The notes below the pieces were generated by a model. That model ran no database searches, was not told the origin of the DNA, and saw only the letters and a program-made list of their open reading frames with translations. Positions 12,454 to 24,850 of a stretch of DNA of 64,000 nt are shown here, one piece after another (within the stretch, counting starts at the first letter, position 1; the number at the start of each line of letters is the position of its first letter). Location of the stretch: the NCBI RefSeq assembly GCF_036884655.1, contig NC_088330.1:34560001-34624000 (forward strand), given 5' to 3'. The stretch is from Musa acuminata AAA Group (lineage: Eukaryota > Streptophyta > Magnoliopsida > Zingiberales > Musaceae). A program made the translations under genes and the position numbers.

Positions 12454-13430
12454 TCCACGCGATGGTCGGATCCCACGAGGACGGAAGAGGAGAGATGAGT
12501 CGACGGGGTTAAGGAAGAAGCCGATGTGAAGCCATCAAAAACTCGACTAAATCGCTTATATTCCCCCAAAAATAGCAAAATGATGTGCCTTTTGCGTTCT
12601 ATTGCCCCATGGTTTACCCTTCCGCATACCCTGTGAGCCAAGAAAGGGGCCCGCGGGACGTAGGAAAAGGTTTTAATTTATATTTATTAAAATTCTTCGA
12701 AAGATATATACGTCTTTTAATACGATGAAAATTTCTTATAATTAAAAAAACCCTAAAAAATACCTAAATTCTTTGTTATGTTCTTCATATTATGTTATCA
12801 TTTATTATTATTAATATTATTTATTATTTGCCGTCATCTGCACAGCAGTCAACAGTCGAAGGCAGATCTCGCCTTCATCGCTGCCTACTTCTGTGCCCGG
12901 CGACGACGTCCAACGTCACGTTGATCGGATAATTAATGACGAACACGTGAGCCTCCATCTGACCCACAGATCGCACTGCTTTCTTTCCTGTTGACTCGAT
13001 ACAGTCAACTCTCCTTCGGCTCCAACAACGAGCAATCGCGTGAATCGAGGATCTCGTTCTTTGTTTTCAGCCCACGATGTCAACGCTTCATTCGAAGGCC
13101 AACGGCAGCGTCATTCGTGGCGTCTACCTAAATCTTCAGGTCTAAATCTACCATCAAAGTTAATGAATCATTCGATCTAATTTAAGGTCCGCTCACGCAA
13201 ATCCGGAGTAGAAGGTGTCTCGGTCCACCGCGCTACATTCTATTCCAAGCATTTCACAGTTTGAATCCTTTCTCTCGTCCTCTCCGCCTTCTATCCTTTT
13301 GAAGAACTCGTTCACGGATTCATTTTAATGATTTCTTTGATTCAAGATCTGCTTTTTCTTCGACTGCGACACTGCTGGGTGTGTTTGGGTGGAGAAAGAT
13401 TGGATCTTGGAGTCTGATCGATGCGCGAAG
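12454..13430. other. Divergent promoter region between UBC and DUF688-like genes
   Basis: The two flanking genes are transcribed away from each other, so this 1-kb stretch should contain both promoters and 5' UTRs. The left part (12660-12840) is AT-rich and the rest has a more balanced composition. No coding region is apparent. Confidence 0.45.
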
Positions 13431-15060
13431 ATGGTGAAGAATTTGATGGAGGACAAGAAGCTCGACTTCGACGCCCCGCTCCTCTCCGTCCGGCGACTCT
13501 CTGCTGAAGCGGCGGCAGCGGCGGCGGCGGCGGCGGCTTCTTCTTCTTCTTCGGTTCCACCCGCTTATGGGAGTGGAGAGAGCGGCAGGAAGCCACCGCC
13601 GCGTAGATTCTCGCTCCCTTTCTACAGGTCGGAGTTGAAGTCCGGCCCTGTGTGCAACCCCGGCGTCGTGCCCTTCGTCTGGGAGCAGACGCCCGGCCAG
13701 CCGAAGAGTGGTGGCGGCAGGCAACCGACGGTCGAGGAGCTGCATTCTTCACGGGAAGCCACGGCGCCGCCCGCGAAGCTCGGCAGTAGTATCGGGATTC
13801 ATAAATCCGCCGCCTTCAATCCCAGTGAAGGCGCCGCAGCATCCCCTGAAGCGGCCAAGGAGGAGGACTTGAAGGCGGACAATAGGTCACAGCAGCAGCC
13901 GACTCAGGCGCCCAACAACACAAACAACAACGACGACGATGACGACGACGGCGACGTATTCACGGACGCGCCGGACGCGCTGTCGAGGACGGAATCCTTC
14001 CTCATGAACTGCAGCGTGAGCGGCCTCAGTAGTTTCCGCGAACACGTCAAGCCTTCGACCCACGCCTCGAGAGAGCCGCAGGTGCAGGACTTCATGATGG
14101 CAAGGTTCTTGCCCGCCGCCCAGGCGCTGGCGTCGGGCTCGCCGCAGTACACCTTCAGGAAAGCGGCTACTCCAGCCCGAGAGCCAACGAGGGCGACCGA
14201 CAGGCTTGTGAGCGAGAATCTAAGAAGGTCTCCTCTCCTCCACCATCGAAGGCCTTCGCATAGCACTGACGACGACGGTGAAGAAGACGATGATGACTAC
14301 GACAACCATGGCCGAACGCCTTCGGGAGCTTGCGGGTTGCTTCCAAAGTTCTCTCTGAAGAGCTCATTTTGCCTCTTCAATCCGTTCCCCGGGATGAAGC
14401 ATCGCGGCCGTCATCTGCCTCCGCCGAGGAGAAGAGAAATCCATCGCCCACAGATCAAAAACTCGAGTCAAGAAGAAGATGAAGGCACCAAACTAACAAG
14501 CAAACCCAACCGTCGGGGCGATTCGCCGACAGCCCGGCATTCTATCGGTGGAGCAGTATCACCATACAGGTACGAAGCTCCTCCATCACCTTTCCGCGAA
14601 GGGAGAGGTTTTCTTGGAGTTCCCGGCAAAGAAAGCAAAACTACCAACATCGAAGATGGAAACCGGCTAGATTTGAAGAAAACGCATGCCGATGTTGCTC
14701 ACCATCCTGAAGCAGAAGACTCGGACATGAACAGTGTTAGTCCCCTGCAGTCTCCTCTGCCATTACTGCCTCCTCAATCACCATCAGAGTCCTGGCTTCT
14801 CCACACCATGCCTTCTGTCTCATCCAAGAAGAATCCAACTCCATGGTCCTTTTTGGGGCTTGGCTTACAGCCTAGGAAACAAGCTCTCACTCATCTGGAG
14901 CAGAAAACAAATGCCGAACCTTCCAAGCCACAGCGTCGCCATGCGCGCTTTGCAGAGGTTTTCATTCTTCTCCTTTGCAATATATGCGGCAAATCTGTAG
15001 CAACTTGCAAGTAATTTGTGATCTCTTTTCCTGTTTCAGTAGGTTCTTGTTGAAATATGA
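13431..15060 (+). CDS. DUF688-like plant protein of unknown function
   Basis: The function is unknown. The plant DUF688 family has low-complexity proteins with a conserved N-terminal block. That block is visible here as KLDFDAPLLSVRR (residues about 10-22), RRFSLPFYRSELKSGPV, and VPFVWEQTPGQPK (the WEQTPG motif, about 80-92). The middle has the expected acidic run (about eight Asp) followed by DVFTDAPDALSRTESFLMNCSVSG. The C-terminal part has SPLQSPLPLLPPQSPSESWL and ends RRHARFAE. I start at the ATG at 13431; the longer frame upstream begins with GTG. An intron 14958-15042 (GT-AG, phase 0) would join exon 13431-14957 to a last exon of five codons plus TGA at 15043-15060, giving 514 aa. Without splicing the frame runs 18 residues further to a stop at 15012-15014. 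The N-terminus contains an alanine run and a serine run encoded by GCG/GCA and TCT repeats. Confidence 0.8.
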
Positions 15061-15463
15061 GATGCGAATTCATTCCTCGGCCTGCAGCTCTCTCTCTCTA
15101 ACAGTTGCTTGGGGTCATCCAATGAAGATGATGCACTGGAGACAAGCAGACATTGGATTCAATTGAGTTGCAGTGTAGCTGACTGCATCATTCCTCCAAG
15201 CAAGATTGAAGGAAGATGATGCACCAAAGACGGGCAGAATGTATGACTCATATTGGGCCAGGATCCGACCCGATTCGGAGATTGCAAACGGATCCGGGTG
15301 CAAGTTGGGCCTCAAAAAGAACAAGCCCAGTAAACTCCGCACGCCATGGTAAATGAACGCGTGGAGCACCCGCAACCCACCATCGCCCTCAACCTCTCGT
15401 TCCTCCGCTGGTCGCAAAAATCTCGCCTTTGAAACCCTAACCTCGATCCGAGAGGCGACGTCG
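15061..15463. other. Short intergenic region and MBF1 promoter
   Basis: This holds the 3' end of the DUF688-like transcript and the MBF1 promoter/leader. A telobox-like AAACCCTAAC lies at about 15431-15440, roughly 30 bp before the MBF1 start codon. Teloboxes are typical of translation and growth-related plant promoters. I see no other gene. Confidence 0.5.
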
Positions 15464-17856
15464 ATGGCCGGGACTGGTCCGATCGCGCAGGACTGGGAGC
15501 CCGTTGTGCTCCGCAAGAAGGCGCCCACCGCCGCCGCCAAGAAGGACGAGAAGGCCGTCAACGCCGCCCGCCGCAGCGGGGCCGACATCGAGACCGTCAA
15601 GAAGTGTATGCACGAGAGAGAGGGATCGATCTGATTCTTTGATCTGCTTATTGAGCTTCGTTGACTTGTTTCTTCCTTGCAGCTAATGCTGGCACCAACA
15701 AGGCTGCTTCAAGCAGCACGACCCTGAATACAAGGAAGCTGGATGAGGAAACCGAGAACCTTTCTCGTGAGTTCGTCGATGTTTCTATTTGTTAATATTC
15801 ATCTCGGTCTGTTGATTTCAGCTCGTTATCTGATGTTCTTTATTACGTTTATGTTTGATTGTTCATATAGAAGATTAGGATCTTGTCTGCTGTAGCTGGA
15901 ATCTTGTTGGTTCCTTTAATGTCGTCCAAAAATACCAAAATTTATTAGGCATATGTTCTTCACATTTGGAATTTCGCCTTCTAATTGCCATCTCCTCTGC
16001 CAAAATAAGTAGATAAACAAACACCCTCATCGTCAAGGCACTTGATTGTCATGTTTAGCTGATAACATACAGAAGAACACTGAAACATCGATAAAGAAAT
16101 GTTGAAATAAACCATTAGCTACAGCATAGTGTCTCCTCAGAACAAAAGCCTTGGCCCTGCTGCTGCCTCTGCCCATTATCCCTCACAATATTTGGATGCT
16201 TTAGTAGGATATATCAAAGTATCATTTAGGTGATAGAGTTTATATAGATGTTTTGTCCTTTTTTGAACTGCTTGAGTTGTTAGGATTACTGATGATCGAA
16301 TTATTGTCTTTATCACAGTATCAGAATAACCATGAATTTGAATAGTGTATGTGTCCCTCTCCATTATACTTGGTGTTTAATTAATATTTGCACAATGTTA
16401 TTTTCTCTAATTGGCTTGTACCACCTACTTGTCACTTTCACATGTCAAGCCTAGTTTGGCCTGCATGTGAGAGATGTTAGGGTTAATATAGATTGGGCCC
16501 TTTTCTAACAACTTATGCCTTTGAGATTTATAATAACCCAATCAAAATCTTTATCGTTGGTGACAAATTGAACAATCATGTCGTTTGTCACATCTAGTTT
16601 TGTGATTTTAACATCTACGAATTTACATAAAGCATCATATTTGTCTGTCACCTTAAAAATACCTTATATTTGAATTACATGGTTTTGTTATCACATCCTT
16701 TAATTACATATTACAACTTTTCGGTAATCATACTATTGTTTGTGAAGTCTATCAATCTGAGGACGTGCAACAAAAAGCTGGTTGTCGTTCGACTATCTCC
16801 TGCCACTTTCTGCTCCTAGCAACATTACATAAGCATTCAAGAAATGACAATTGGTTTCTTAGGCCTTATCTCAATGATTAGAACTCATGACAAAATGTTT
16901 ACGGTCTTTTTAGCATAAAATAAGCAATTATCTTTAGTAGGAGACACCAAGATGGGACCAACTCCTACATGTAACACCATGTTGGTGATGAAACCCTTTG
17001 ATATAGAGGTCTGTATTGACTAAGAGTTAAAGGCTACACAGAAGTTTGACACAAAATCTTGAATACTTTATCTGGCCTTGGACCTCCAACATTTTTTAGC
17101 AACCATATTTATCTTTTGACATTTTGGTGAAGTAGAGAAAGGCCTAGCTTATATTGCTAGATTGAAATTTATTTTGTGTGTGATAATTATTGACTTTCCT
17201 CAATATTTTTTTTAAAAAAAGGCAAAATGAAGTCTAAAAAGCTGGCTCCTAGTTGCAAAGTTGAAGGTAGTCTTAGCAAATCAGGTTTGCCAGTATTCAG
17301 CTGGGGGACCAGCACATTGTAGGTAGTCTTAACAGATCAGGTTTGAGAATTAATGCCATCAACGACATTGAAGGTAGTCTCTATAGATTATGTTTGACAG
17401 AATTTTCTATTTGGACCATCTTCATATTTGATACTATTTACAGTGAATTATATGCACGATTTGTTTGGTTGACGATGATCTTTGGTTGATGTTCCACATT
17501 TTTCATTATGATGGTAAGATGTTCTTCTTTCCCTCACTTGTTCCTCATCTGTATGTTTTCTCCTTATCAACAAGATGGACGAGTGCCGTCTGAACTGAAG
17601 AAAAATCTCATGCAAGCTCGGCTGGACAAGAAGCTAACCCAGGCTCAACTTGCACAGGTATCGTCTCTATCAGTTGCCTTCTTGGTCAAATAGTTCCTTG
17701 CATATTACATCTAAGCTCACCCATAATATCTCACAGCAAATCAATGAGAAGCCCCAAGTGATTCAAGAATACGAGTCAGGGAAGGCCATTCCAAATCAAC
17801 AGATAATTACCAAACTGGAAAGGGTGCTCGGAGTGAAGCTTCGAGGTAAAAAGTAG
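15464..17856 (+). CDS. MBF1: Multiprotein-bridging factor 1 (MBF1a/b type)
   Basis: MBF1 is a transcriptional coactivator that bridges bZIP-type activators and TBP; the a/b forms are broadly expressed. There are four exons: 15464-15605, 15683-15766, 17575-17657 and 17737-17856 (429 nt, 142 aa, the normal length). Exon 1 encodes [19 protein letters not shown] and the MBF1 N-terminal domain to ETVKK. The codon split AAG-AAG-T/CT gives [11 protein letters not shown]. Exons 3-4 encode the helix-turn-helix (HTH_3/Cro-like) domain, from [25 protein letters not shown] through [32 protein letters not shown]. The basic GKK end and overall sequence place it with MBF1a/b, not the heat-inducible MBF1c. 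Intron 2 is long (about 1.8 kb). The acceptor at 17574 gives [12 protein letters not shown]; the family usually has an acidic residue in place of G. Confidence 0.96.
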
Positions 17857-19349
17857 GGAGCACCACACCGCCGTACTAAAACGACTATGATAAGGAGATT
17901 TCATATGCAGGATCTGGCTCTGCTCCGCATGATTGTGGTTTGGCACCATGCATATTTCTCTAGTAATAATAAGGGCATGTTTAACTCTTTCTATGTGGTT
18001 GCTTTGTCTGTGACTTGATATCAGTTTGAGATCTCATGTTTGAGTATAAAACTACTTGCTGTGGCCATCTTTTCTTCCTACCCCTGTTTCTTTCGTTTGG
18101 TGTCAGTGGAAGATATATATATATGTATATATCCAATAATTGATCTTTAATCCAATAATTGGTTTAGTGTACCCAGAAAAAAGAAAGAAAAAATTGATCC
18201 AGTATTTGATGCTAAAATTTGCCAGAAAACTAAACATTGTTTGGAGAAAAATATGAGAATTAAGAAGCAATCCTGAAGAAGTCTGTGTTTCTGTTTATAT
18301 ATATGGAAGAAATAAATGATATATCAGTAGAATGCCTTTTCCTTGGAATCAAATTTTTGTAGCAGATGTAAGTTCTATTTGTAACACAGAAATGCTGAAT
18401 ATGCAATGACAGCACCTCACAAAATTCAATAAAATCTGTCCTAAAATTTTTGCACTAATTACATTTTTCTCTTATGATGTATGTAAAATAGATGTTTATG
18501 GTCAAATTGCATCCCCTCTGTTTTATCCAAGCAGTGTTGACTAATTTCATCAAAGGCACAATATAATTTGACGGGATACAAAAATCCAACAGAAAATCAA
18601 GTTTTGGATAATTTACAGCGTATAGAATAAGGAAGAATCCCAACCATGGCAGAGATTTATATGGTCTGATCCAGAATAATTGGAACACAAAATATATACT
18701 AAACAAAAAGTTCCTAATGGTTTTCATATTGATATCAAGCACATACCTAATTTGAAAGGTCAGAACTCCAGCTGAAAAAGAACTATTTTAGTGAAATTTA
18801 ACTATCTCAATTCTCGAGCTATTATGCTAAAAACTCAAGTTCTTTGTGGTCTTAATAACGTTGTCAAGCACAACCAAATCAGACAGAACACAAAATTCCA
18901 ATAGGAAACTAACAAAAAGGCTAGTGTTGGACAACACTACCAACACAAAATTCCTATTTTCCAGCCGGCTTGAGGTTTTGTCACTGTACTTGGGAATGAA
19001 AGTTTACTCCAAACTCAACTTTTGGAAGCTTTAGATGAACTGAAACTTTTCACCCCAACATCTGAGCTGATTCCTGTGGAATGAATGAATATGTTACCGT
19101 GAGACTGTCCTGGTAAAAGAGCCAACCAGATGAAAAGATTGTAACATACTGGTCATAAACACAGGATTCCATTACAATCTCAAGCAAATACCAAAGGTTT
19201 ATCGTCTTACAAGTATTTTATTACCCCAATCATTCCACATCATGTAGATGAGGATTACTGTGTCTATGATAATCCACGGGTTCATATTTAGATTATAAAA
19301 CATGCAAGATTCAACTCTTTTGCCTAAGTGACAGAAAGCATGACCTTAA
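17857..19349. other. Convergent intergenic region downstream of MBF1 and hydrolase
   Basis: This AT-rich DNA holds the two 3' ends. A short ATATAT run occurs at about 18115-18131. ORFs on both strands are short and show no recognisable motif. I see no gene. Confidence 0.45.
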
Positions 19350-22300
19350 TCACTTGAGGAACTTGTCCAACCAGCTACTTGCTTCCTTCACCATTGAAAC
19401 TGTCATTTGGTGCCCGATTCCGGCCTCTGCTATAAACTGTTCAAATAAAATATAACTGTGAATATTTTGCCAGCATTAGGACTATAACGACAAAGTATAT
19501 TGGATTTGGCTCTTTCCTTCTGTAAATCCTATTCATGTTTGAAATTGAATATGAATTGCTTGAAGCAAAAGTGGGGTAATGCAGCAGATTGGATAATCCC
19601 AAGGTGATATCGGATCTACATACTATAAGCAGAATTTGGGGTATGAAAGGGTGAAGAAATCCAACAGGAGATAAATGAGTCTTACAGATATAATTTAAAT
19701 GATATTGCTTTAGACACAAACTCATGACACCTTAAGGTCTAATTTTAACCAAAGAAAAGGTTATCATCCATGTGTTCAAGGCCAAACTTGACCAGGCGCT
19801 AAATTTCTGCATTCCAGAAAATAAACATAATCATTTCCTGGATATCCCCACAAGTTCTATTGGCTAAATATGAGTTTAATAAATCCACCATTGATAGCAT
19901 TAATTTGTAGTTTGTCTACCTTGAGATTCTCTGGGCAGTTTGCCTGTTTGTAAAGCTCAGTTGCCTTCACATGGGGTTCTTTTAAACCAGGAACAGGGCA
20001 GCGAGGATCTTCAGCACCTATTTGTTCCAGACAGTCAGAATATTATATTAGTCAATAAGAATCAAATGTCCGTGTATCAAAAACTAACAGGCATTAGTTG
20101 ATATAGGTACAGAAAGATATATGAAAATTGCATCTACATAGGTTACTTATAGTTGTTGATGCTCGAGAGACTCAGTTCTAAATCCCCATTAAAGTAGACT
20201 ATTTACAAGATATTTTCAATATTATCATGAACAGTCTCTTTTTGCAGCATTCATTTTTCAAGCATAAGATATATATAATAGCTATAGTGAAGTAAACAAA
20301 CATATCTCAAGAAACAAGATCCAGCACTTCAAGGATAGCAGAAAAGAGGTTTGTTTGTTGTAGTTGAAAAGCTACACATACCATTTAACATTAGCAAGGG
20401 ACGTGGTGCGATCACAGGAATGGTATAAGGTGCATCAAACTGCAAGTATAAACCTGGAGCGATTCTATCCCACACCTAGGCAAAGAAACATAAGCATGTT
20501 TAAGAACTGAAACCTATGAGATGAAAACCTGGATTTGCTTCTGTCAATCCATGTTAAAGCTAAAAAAATAAAACATAGCTAACCTTCTTTACAACTTCTT
20601 TATCAATTGTATTCTTGCCTAAATCAATACATGCTTCTGCAATTGGTTAAGCAAAATCAGACAACCAGATCATTAAGTGAAAGTAGGCTTATTGAATTGA
20701 GTTAACATCATCAATACAGACAGGAACATCAGTTGTGACAAAAGTAAAAAATAATTAAAAATACTAATTGCAGGGTTAAAGAAACACTTTTCAGAGACAT
20801 AGCTATGCTCCAGTACATATGGAATAAAGAATTACTTGCATTATGATCACATATAATGACAGCAGACCTGCTATATAATACTGTAGTTCCATTCTTATGG
20901 CATCGTCCATTTCTAATTTTAAACATCAAGGGTAAGACGAACTTCACAAGGAAGCATCAAATACTGCACATAGTGCAATGTTTTCTAAAATGTAATTGGA
21001 AAAGATGAAACCATACTCATAGTCTATAAGATGTAACCGTGGTCAAATATATGAAACTGATAACTAGCAAGCTGACCTTCGAAGACAGGTTTTATGCTGT
21101 CAACCCGAGCCTGCCACTTGTCATTATCTAAAGCCCATCTGAACCCCTATTACCATAACATTGAGAATCAATTAATTAACTGTGGAAAAAACCTCCTATA
21201 TACCAACCATCTATCTACTTGGATGGTAAAAATCCACATATAACTGCAGTATATTATATCTCATTTGCACACCTGAACCCCAATTATAGGGACAACCACA
21301 GAGTACCGCGTATCAACTGCTGCAGCAAACCATGCATGCATTCCTACATCAGCAACACTATATGAGCTCCAAAATTGTTTACTTTTTACTAATGTTAGCT
21401 CAATCTGCTATCATAACTAACCTCCAAGTGATTCACCAGTAATCCCAATCCGAGAAGGATCAATGTCCTTCCTTTGTATCAGATAATCTGCCAATTTTAT
21501 TAAGTCCCAGACCTGCCATATCCATTGAGGACCACATATATAATAAGAAGTTATAATCTTCATTCACTAATTTGGTCATAGAATTTTTAATTGTAAATTA
21601 TTGTTGCTTCCACCGCACACACACATATACATAGCAAATGAAGAACAACTTACTGTATCATATATGAAAGGCATTGTATCACCATTCTTCCATGATGAAA
21701 CCAGAGCCTATTACAAAAATACAAGTGAAGCCAATAAAATGAATATATCCATATCAAGGGAGTTTGACTTTGGGAAATACAAAATACTCTCATATTTTAT
21801 TACATCTTTGTATGCTGTTGTGCTGTTAGCCCTTTCACCATGGTAGCGAGAATCAATAGCAACAGCTACATATCCTCTTGAAGCATAAGCCTGGAAAAAA
21901 CCAATAATCAAACAAAAGGACACATAAAGATTACCTCCTATGAATTAGACTTCTGTTCAGGTCCTAAAGATAACCTCAAGTAGTGGCTGCAACCACTCCT
22001 TGCACTTGTAAGAGCTATGTAAAAGCACAACAGCTGGCTTTCTTTGTGGAATAGTGTCCTTCAAGCTCAGAATCAATACAGGAAGACGACCTTGCTCACC
22101 TTCCTGTAGAAGAAAATTTTGAACTTTTCCTGATGTCTCAGATATAGTTAGCGTAGTAGCAAATTACCACGCATTACATTTAACCATACACTTTACATCT
22201 TGTTTGCTGATGTACTGACTATTCATATTCTAAATCCATGCATTAGCCATTATACAAATAATATAGTCCAACACTAAGATAGGATATGGGGTGAAGTAAA

Positions 22301-23173
22301 GTCCTAAATGAACACAATCTTCTTTCACTAAAAAGGTGATCAAGTACAACGAGCTCTCACTAGTGTCAGGTATGCTGAGAATTCGTGTGAGCACACTCAC
22401 ATCTGCAAGTAGAGACGTTATTTTCGTGACTAAAATCTATTTGTCTTGTAAAGCAACTACCTTACTATAGTGCAAAGGCTCACCTCTAATATAATTTTTT
22501 CTTAGCTTCAATTGAATTTTATATTTTAGTGGCGGAAAAAATTTAAAATAATCTATCAAAGTAACCAAACATTTTACGTTTTGAATTTATTAGATATCTA
22601 ATGCCCTAACATGTCTTTAATCCCCTGGAAAAGAGAAGTTGTGGCAGAGTTGGCACTTTTTCGTTTGGCTCAAACTCCTATTTTCTGTAGAATTAGGAGT
22701 TCCATGTAAACTTAGAAATGGTAATTTTACTATATACATGAAAGCCTGTTGTCTAAAAAGAGAATAAAATTATATTCTTTTTCATACTTCAAATAGTTAC
22801 AAGACTTCTTTTCTCTTCTCCACAGCCCATAGGACCTGCAGGATGGACCTGATAAAAATCTTATATTTTCATAACTAAAGCACTTTTGTTCTCTACCAAT
22901 CAGGTAGAAAAATGGAGATTCACAGTCCAAGTAAGCTTATAACCAATATATGCAATTTCAAATAGTACCATCAGGTATGGGCGGTATGTATCGGTCCGTT
23001 AGCTTACCGGTACACAGACCGCCCGTTACCGAACGAAACGAAAAAAAATATAAAAAATTATATATATATTAATATATATAAATATTTTATAATAGGCGAC
23101 GTCGCGTCGCCGAAAACATCGCCTTATATATAAAGAATATTTATATATAAATATTTATATATAAATATATATA

Positions 23174-23244
<71 letters not shown>

Positions 23245-23265
23245 GAGGCGACGTTGCCTTTATAA

Positions 23266-23311
<46 letters not shown>

Positions 23312-24850
23312 TGAGCGGTATACCGCTCGGTATACAGTTTCGTACCGTACCGAGCGAACGTTGAAACTCCGGTACGGTACAAAATTGCATACCTTGCTTA
23401 TAACACTCTTTAGTCTAGGAGGTAGTTTGGATCAATCTAACCATAAGTTGGGAAAATGATTTATTTAATTTTTTAAAAGAATAATACTTAAAAGTTTAGC
23501 TTGGTTTCTATCTCAAAATCAAACCAAAATGTGAACCATAGTTATAGATAATTGTATTGTAGATGAAACATAGTAATTGTATGTCCTGGACATAGTAATT
23601 TTATGTTCTGTTCACACTTGAAAACCAAAATAAGAATCCTAATTGAAGTGCTTTTACTTTGTATATAATCTATGCTACTGCAAGCTCTTGATAACATCAC
23701 ACAAAAAAGGTTAGGAAATTCACTAATAAATATTACAAAAAAATTTATATAATTTTTTTTCTTTCAAATTAAGTTACAACATAAACAATATCATAAATAG
23801 ATCCAAACTGTAATACTTCAGTTTGTTTTATGAACTGGAAAACAACCATTTGGTTTGTCATCTTCATAACCCATACCTTGAAAGAGAGGAAAGATGCACA
23901 TTTAAAGAGATTAACATGATTGCCTTTGGTTGGCAAAGCATCATGAGGTCAATGACATGCCACATGCCTATTAACTTGCCATTATGTTCAACATCGTATC
24001 AACTGACAAGATGCCTAACGAATAAACATAACTAATTCAAAAGAGTAAGGAACCAATATCTTATAAGATTACCTCTGTTGTCAGGTAAATGTTCTCCTCA
24101 ATCAGTCTCTCCTTGAAATTCTCAACATTCTCCTTTGGACAAGCTTCCATTACCTGGAAAATTGGAGCAATGGCATTACCAAGATGAATCAAGAATTACT
24201 ATAAGAAGCATAACATCAAAGCCCGCCTTTCCTTTGGTTTCCTCACCTCTTTGGAACCTGGAAATATGCTCGACTGATACACTGGATTCTTCACTGGTTT
24301 CCCAAGCTCAGCGCAGAGAGGAACTGAACAAAGATAATATAACAATTATTCGCTGACTCAATATATCCTCACCAAATTTGAGACAGATCATGTCTGACAA
24401 CAGAAAAAAAATTCCCAGCTTGCTTAGATGGTAAAAACTTTGAGAGACCAAATCCAATTTCTACTGCTTGCAAAAGAAAAAAAAACATATTTATTTAAAT
24501 TCTTCCAACTCTTGCCAATTATAACCTATTTCTTGATAAGATCATCTTGATTCCACCGGACAAGTACCATAAATCATATCTCATAAAACTAACTTCTCGT
24601 AGTTAGGGGAATTCTCATGAACCACTAATTAAGATTTTTTATTGAGCCAAGCCAAACATCTACAGATATAAAGTAGTTGCAAAAGATTTGGAAACGATCG
24701 ACCAGTAATTAACATCCGAGAGCCAATAAACCCTCGAGAGTCTCTCTGTTCTACAAGATGCATACCATCGGGGTTCCGCCTCCGGCTTCGCAGGACTTGG
24801 AGAAAGTCCGAACGAAGATCGGTGGCAGCGTCAGCGGCGGCAGTTTCCAT
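19350..24850 (-). CDS. Alpha/beta hydrolase (serine hydrolase, plant At5g25770-like)
   Basis: This is a predicted soluble serine hydrolase with unknown substrate. There are thirteen minus-strand exons: 24766-24850, 24247-24323, 24073-24153, 21975-22103, 21804-21890, 21654-21707, 21422-21512, 21273-21343, 21077-21146, 20584-20636, 20382-20475, 19920-20017 and 19350-19436. All phases close (1077 nt, 358 aa). The catalytic triad is visible: nucleophile Ser199 in GESLGG (197-202), Asp301 in NGAEDPRCP, and His339 in GIGHQMT. An HSS motif (VVLLHSS) follows the first strand and probably contributes to the oxyanion hole. [16 protein letters not shown] is a family-typical block. The gene resembles Arabidopsis At5g25770 by memory of its sequence, not by a search. 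I start at 24850 (METAAAD...), which fits the family N-terminus ([13 protein letters not shown]). An in-frame ATG at 24967 would add 39 residues. Intron 3 (22104-24072) carries a TACCG-rich repeat and a large AT microsatellite. Confidence 0.93.
22973..23395. mobile_element. TACCG-rich repeat element (copy A) split by an AT microsatellite
   Basis: The left edge reads GGTATGGGCGGTATGTATCGG and the right edge reads CCGGTACGGTAC...GCATACCTTG. Both are rich in GGTAC/TACCG and broadly complementary. The interior has a GC-rich patch (GGCGACGTCGCGTCGCC) and then long AT runs. The same right edge, GGTACGGTA...ACCTTG, recurs at 45770-45981. This looks like a non-autonomous inverted-repeat element expanded by microsatellite growth. 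Confidence 0.65.
23177..23310. repeat. (AT)n microsatellite, interrupted
   Basis: There are two long AT dinucleotide tracts (about 23177-23240 and 23270-23308), separated by a short GC-containing segment, inside the hydrolase intron and inside repeat copy A. Tracts like this can form cruciforms and are likely to be length-polymorphic. Confidence 0.92.

Noticed and set aside
13389..13430. Upstream extension of the DUF688-like protein (MEKDWILESDRCAK)
   Set aside because: The first codon is GTG; the in-frame ATG at 13431 gives the family-like start MVKNLMEDKKLDFDAP.
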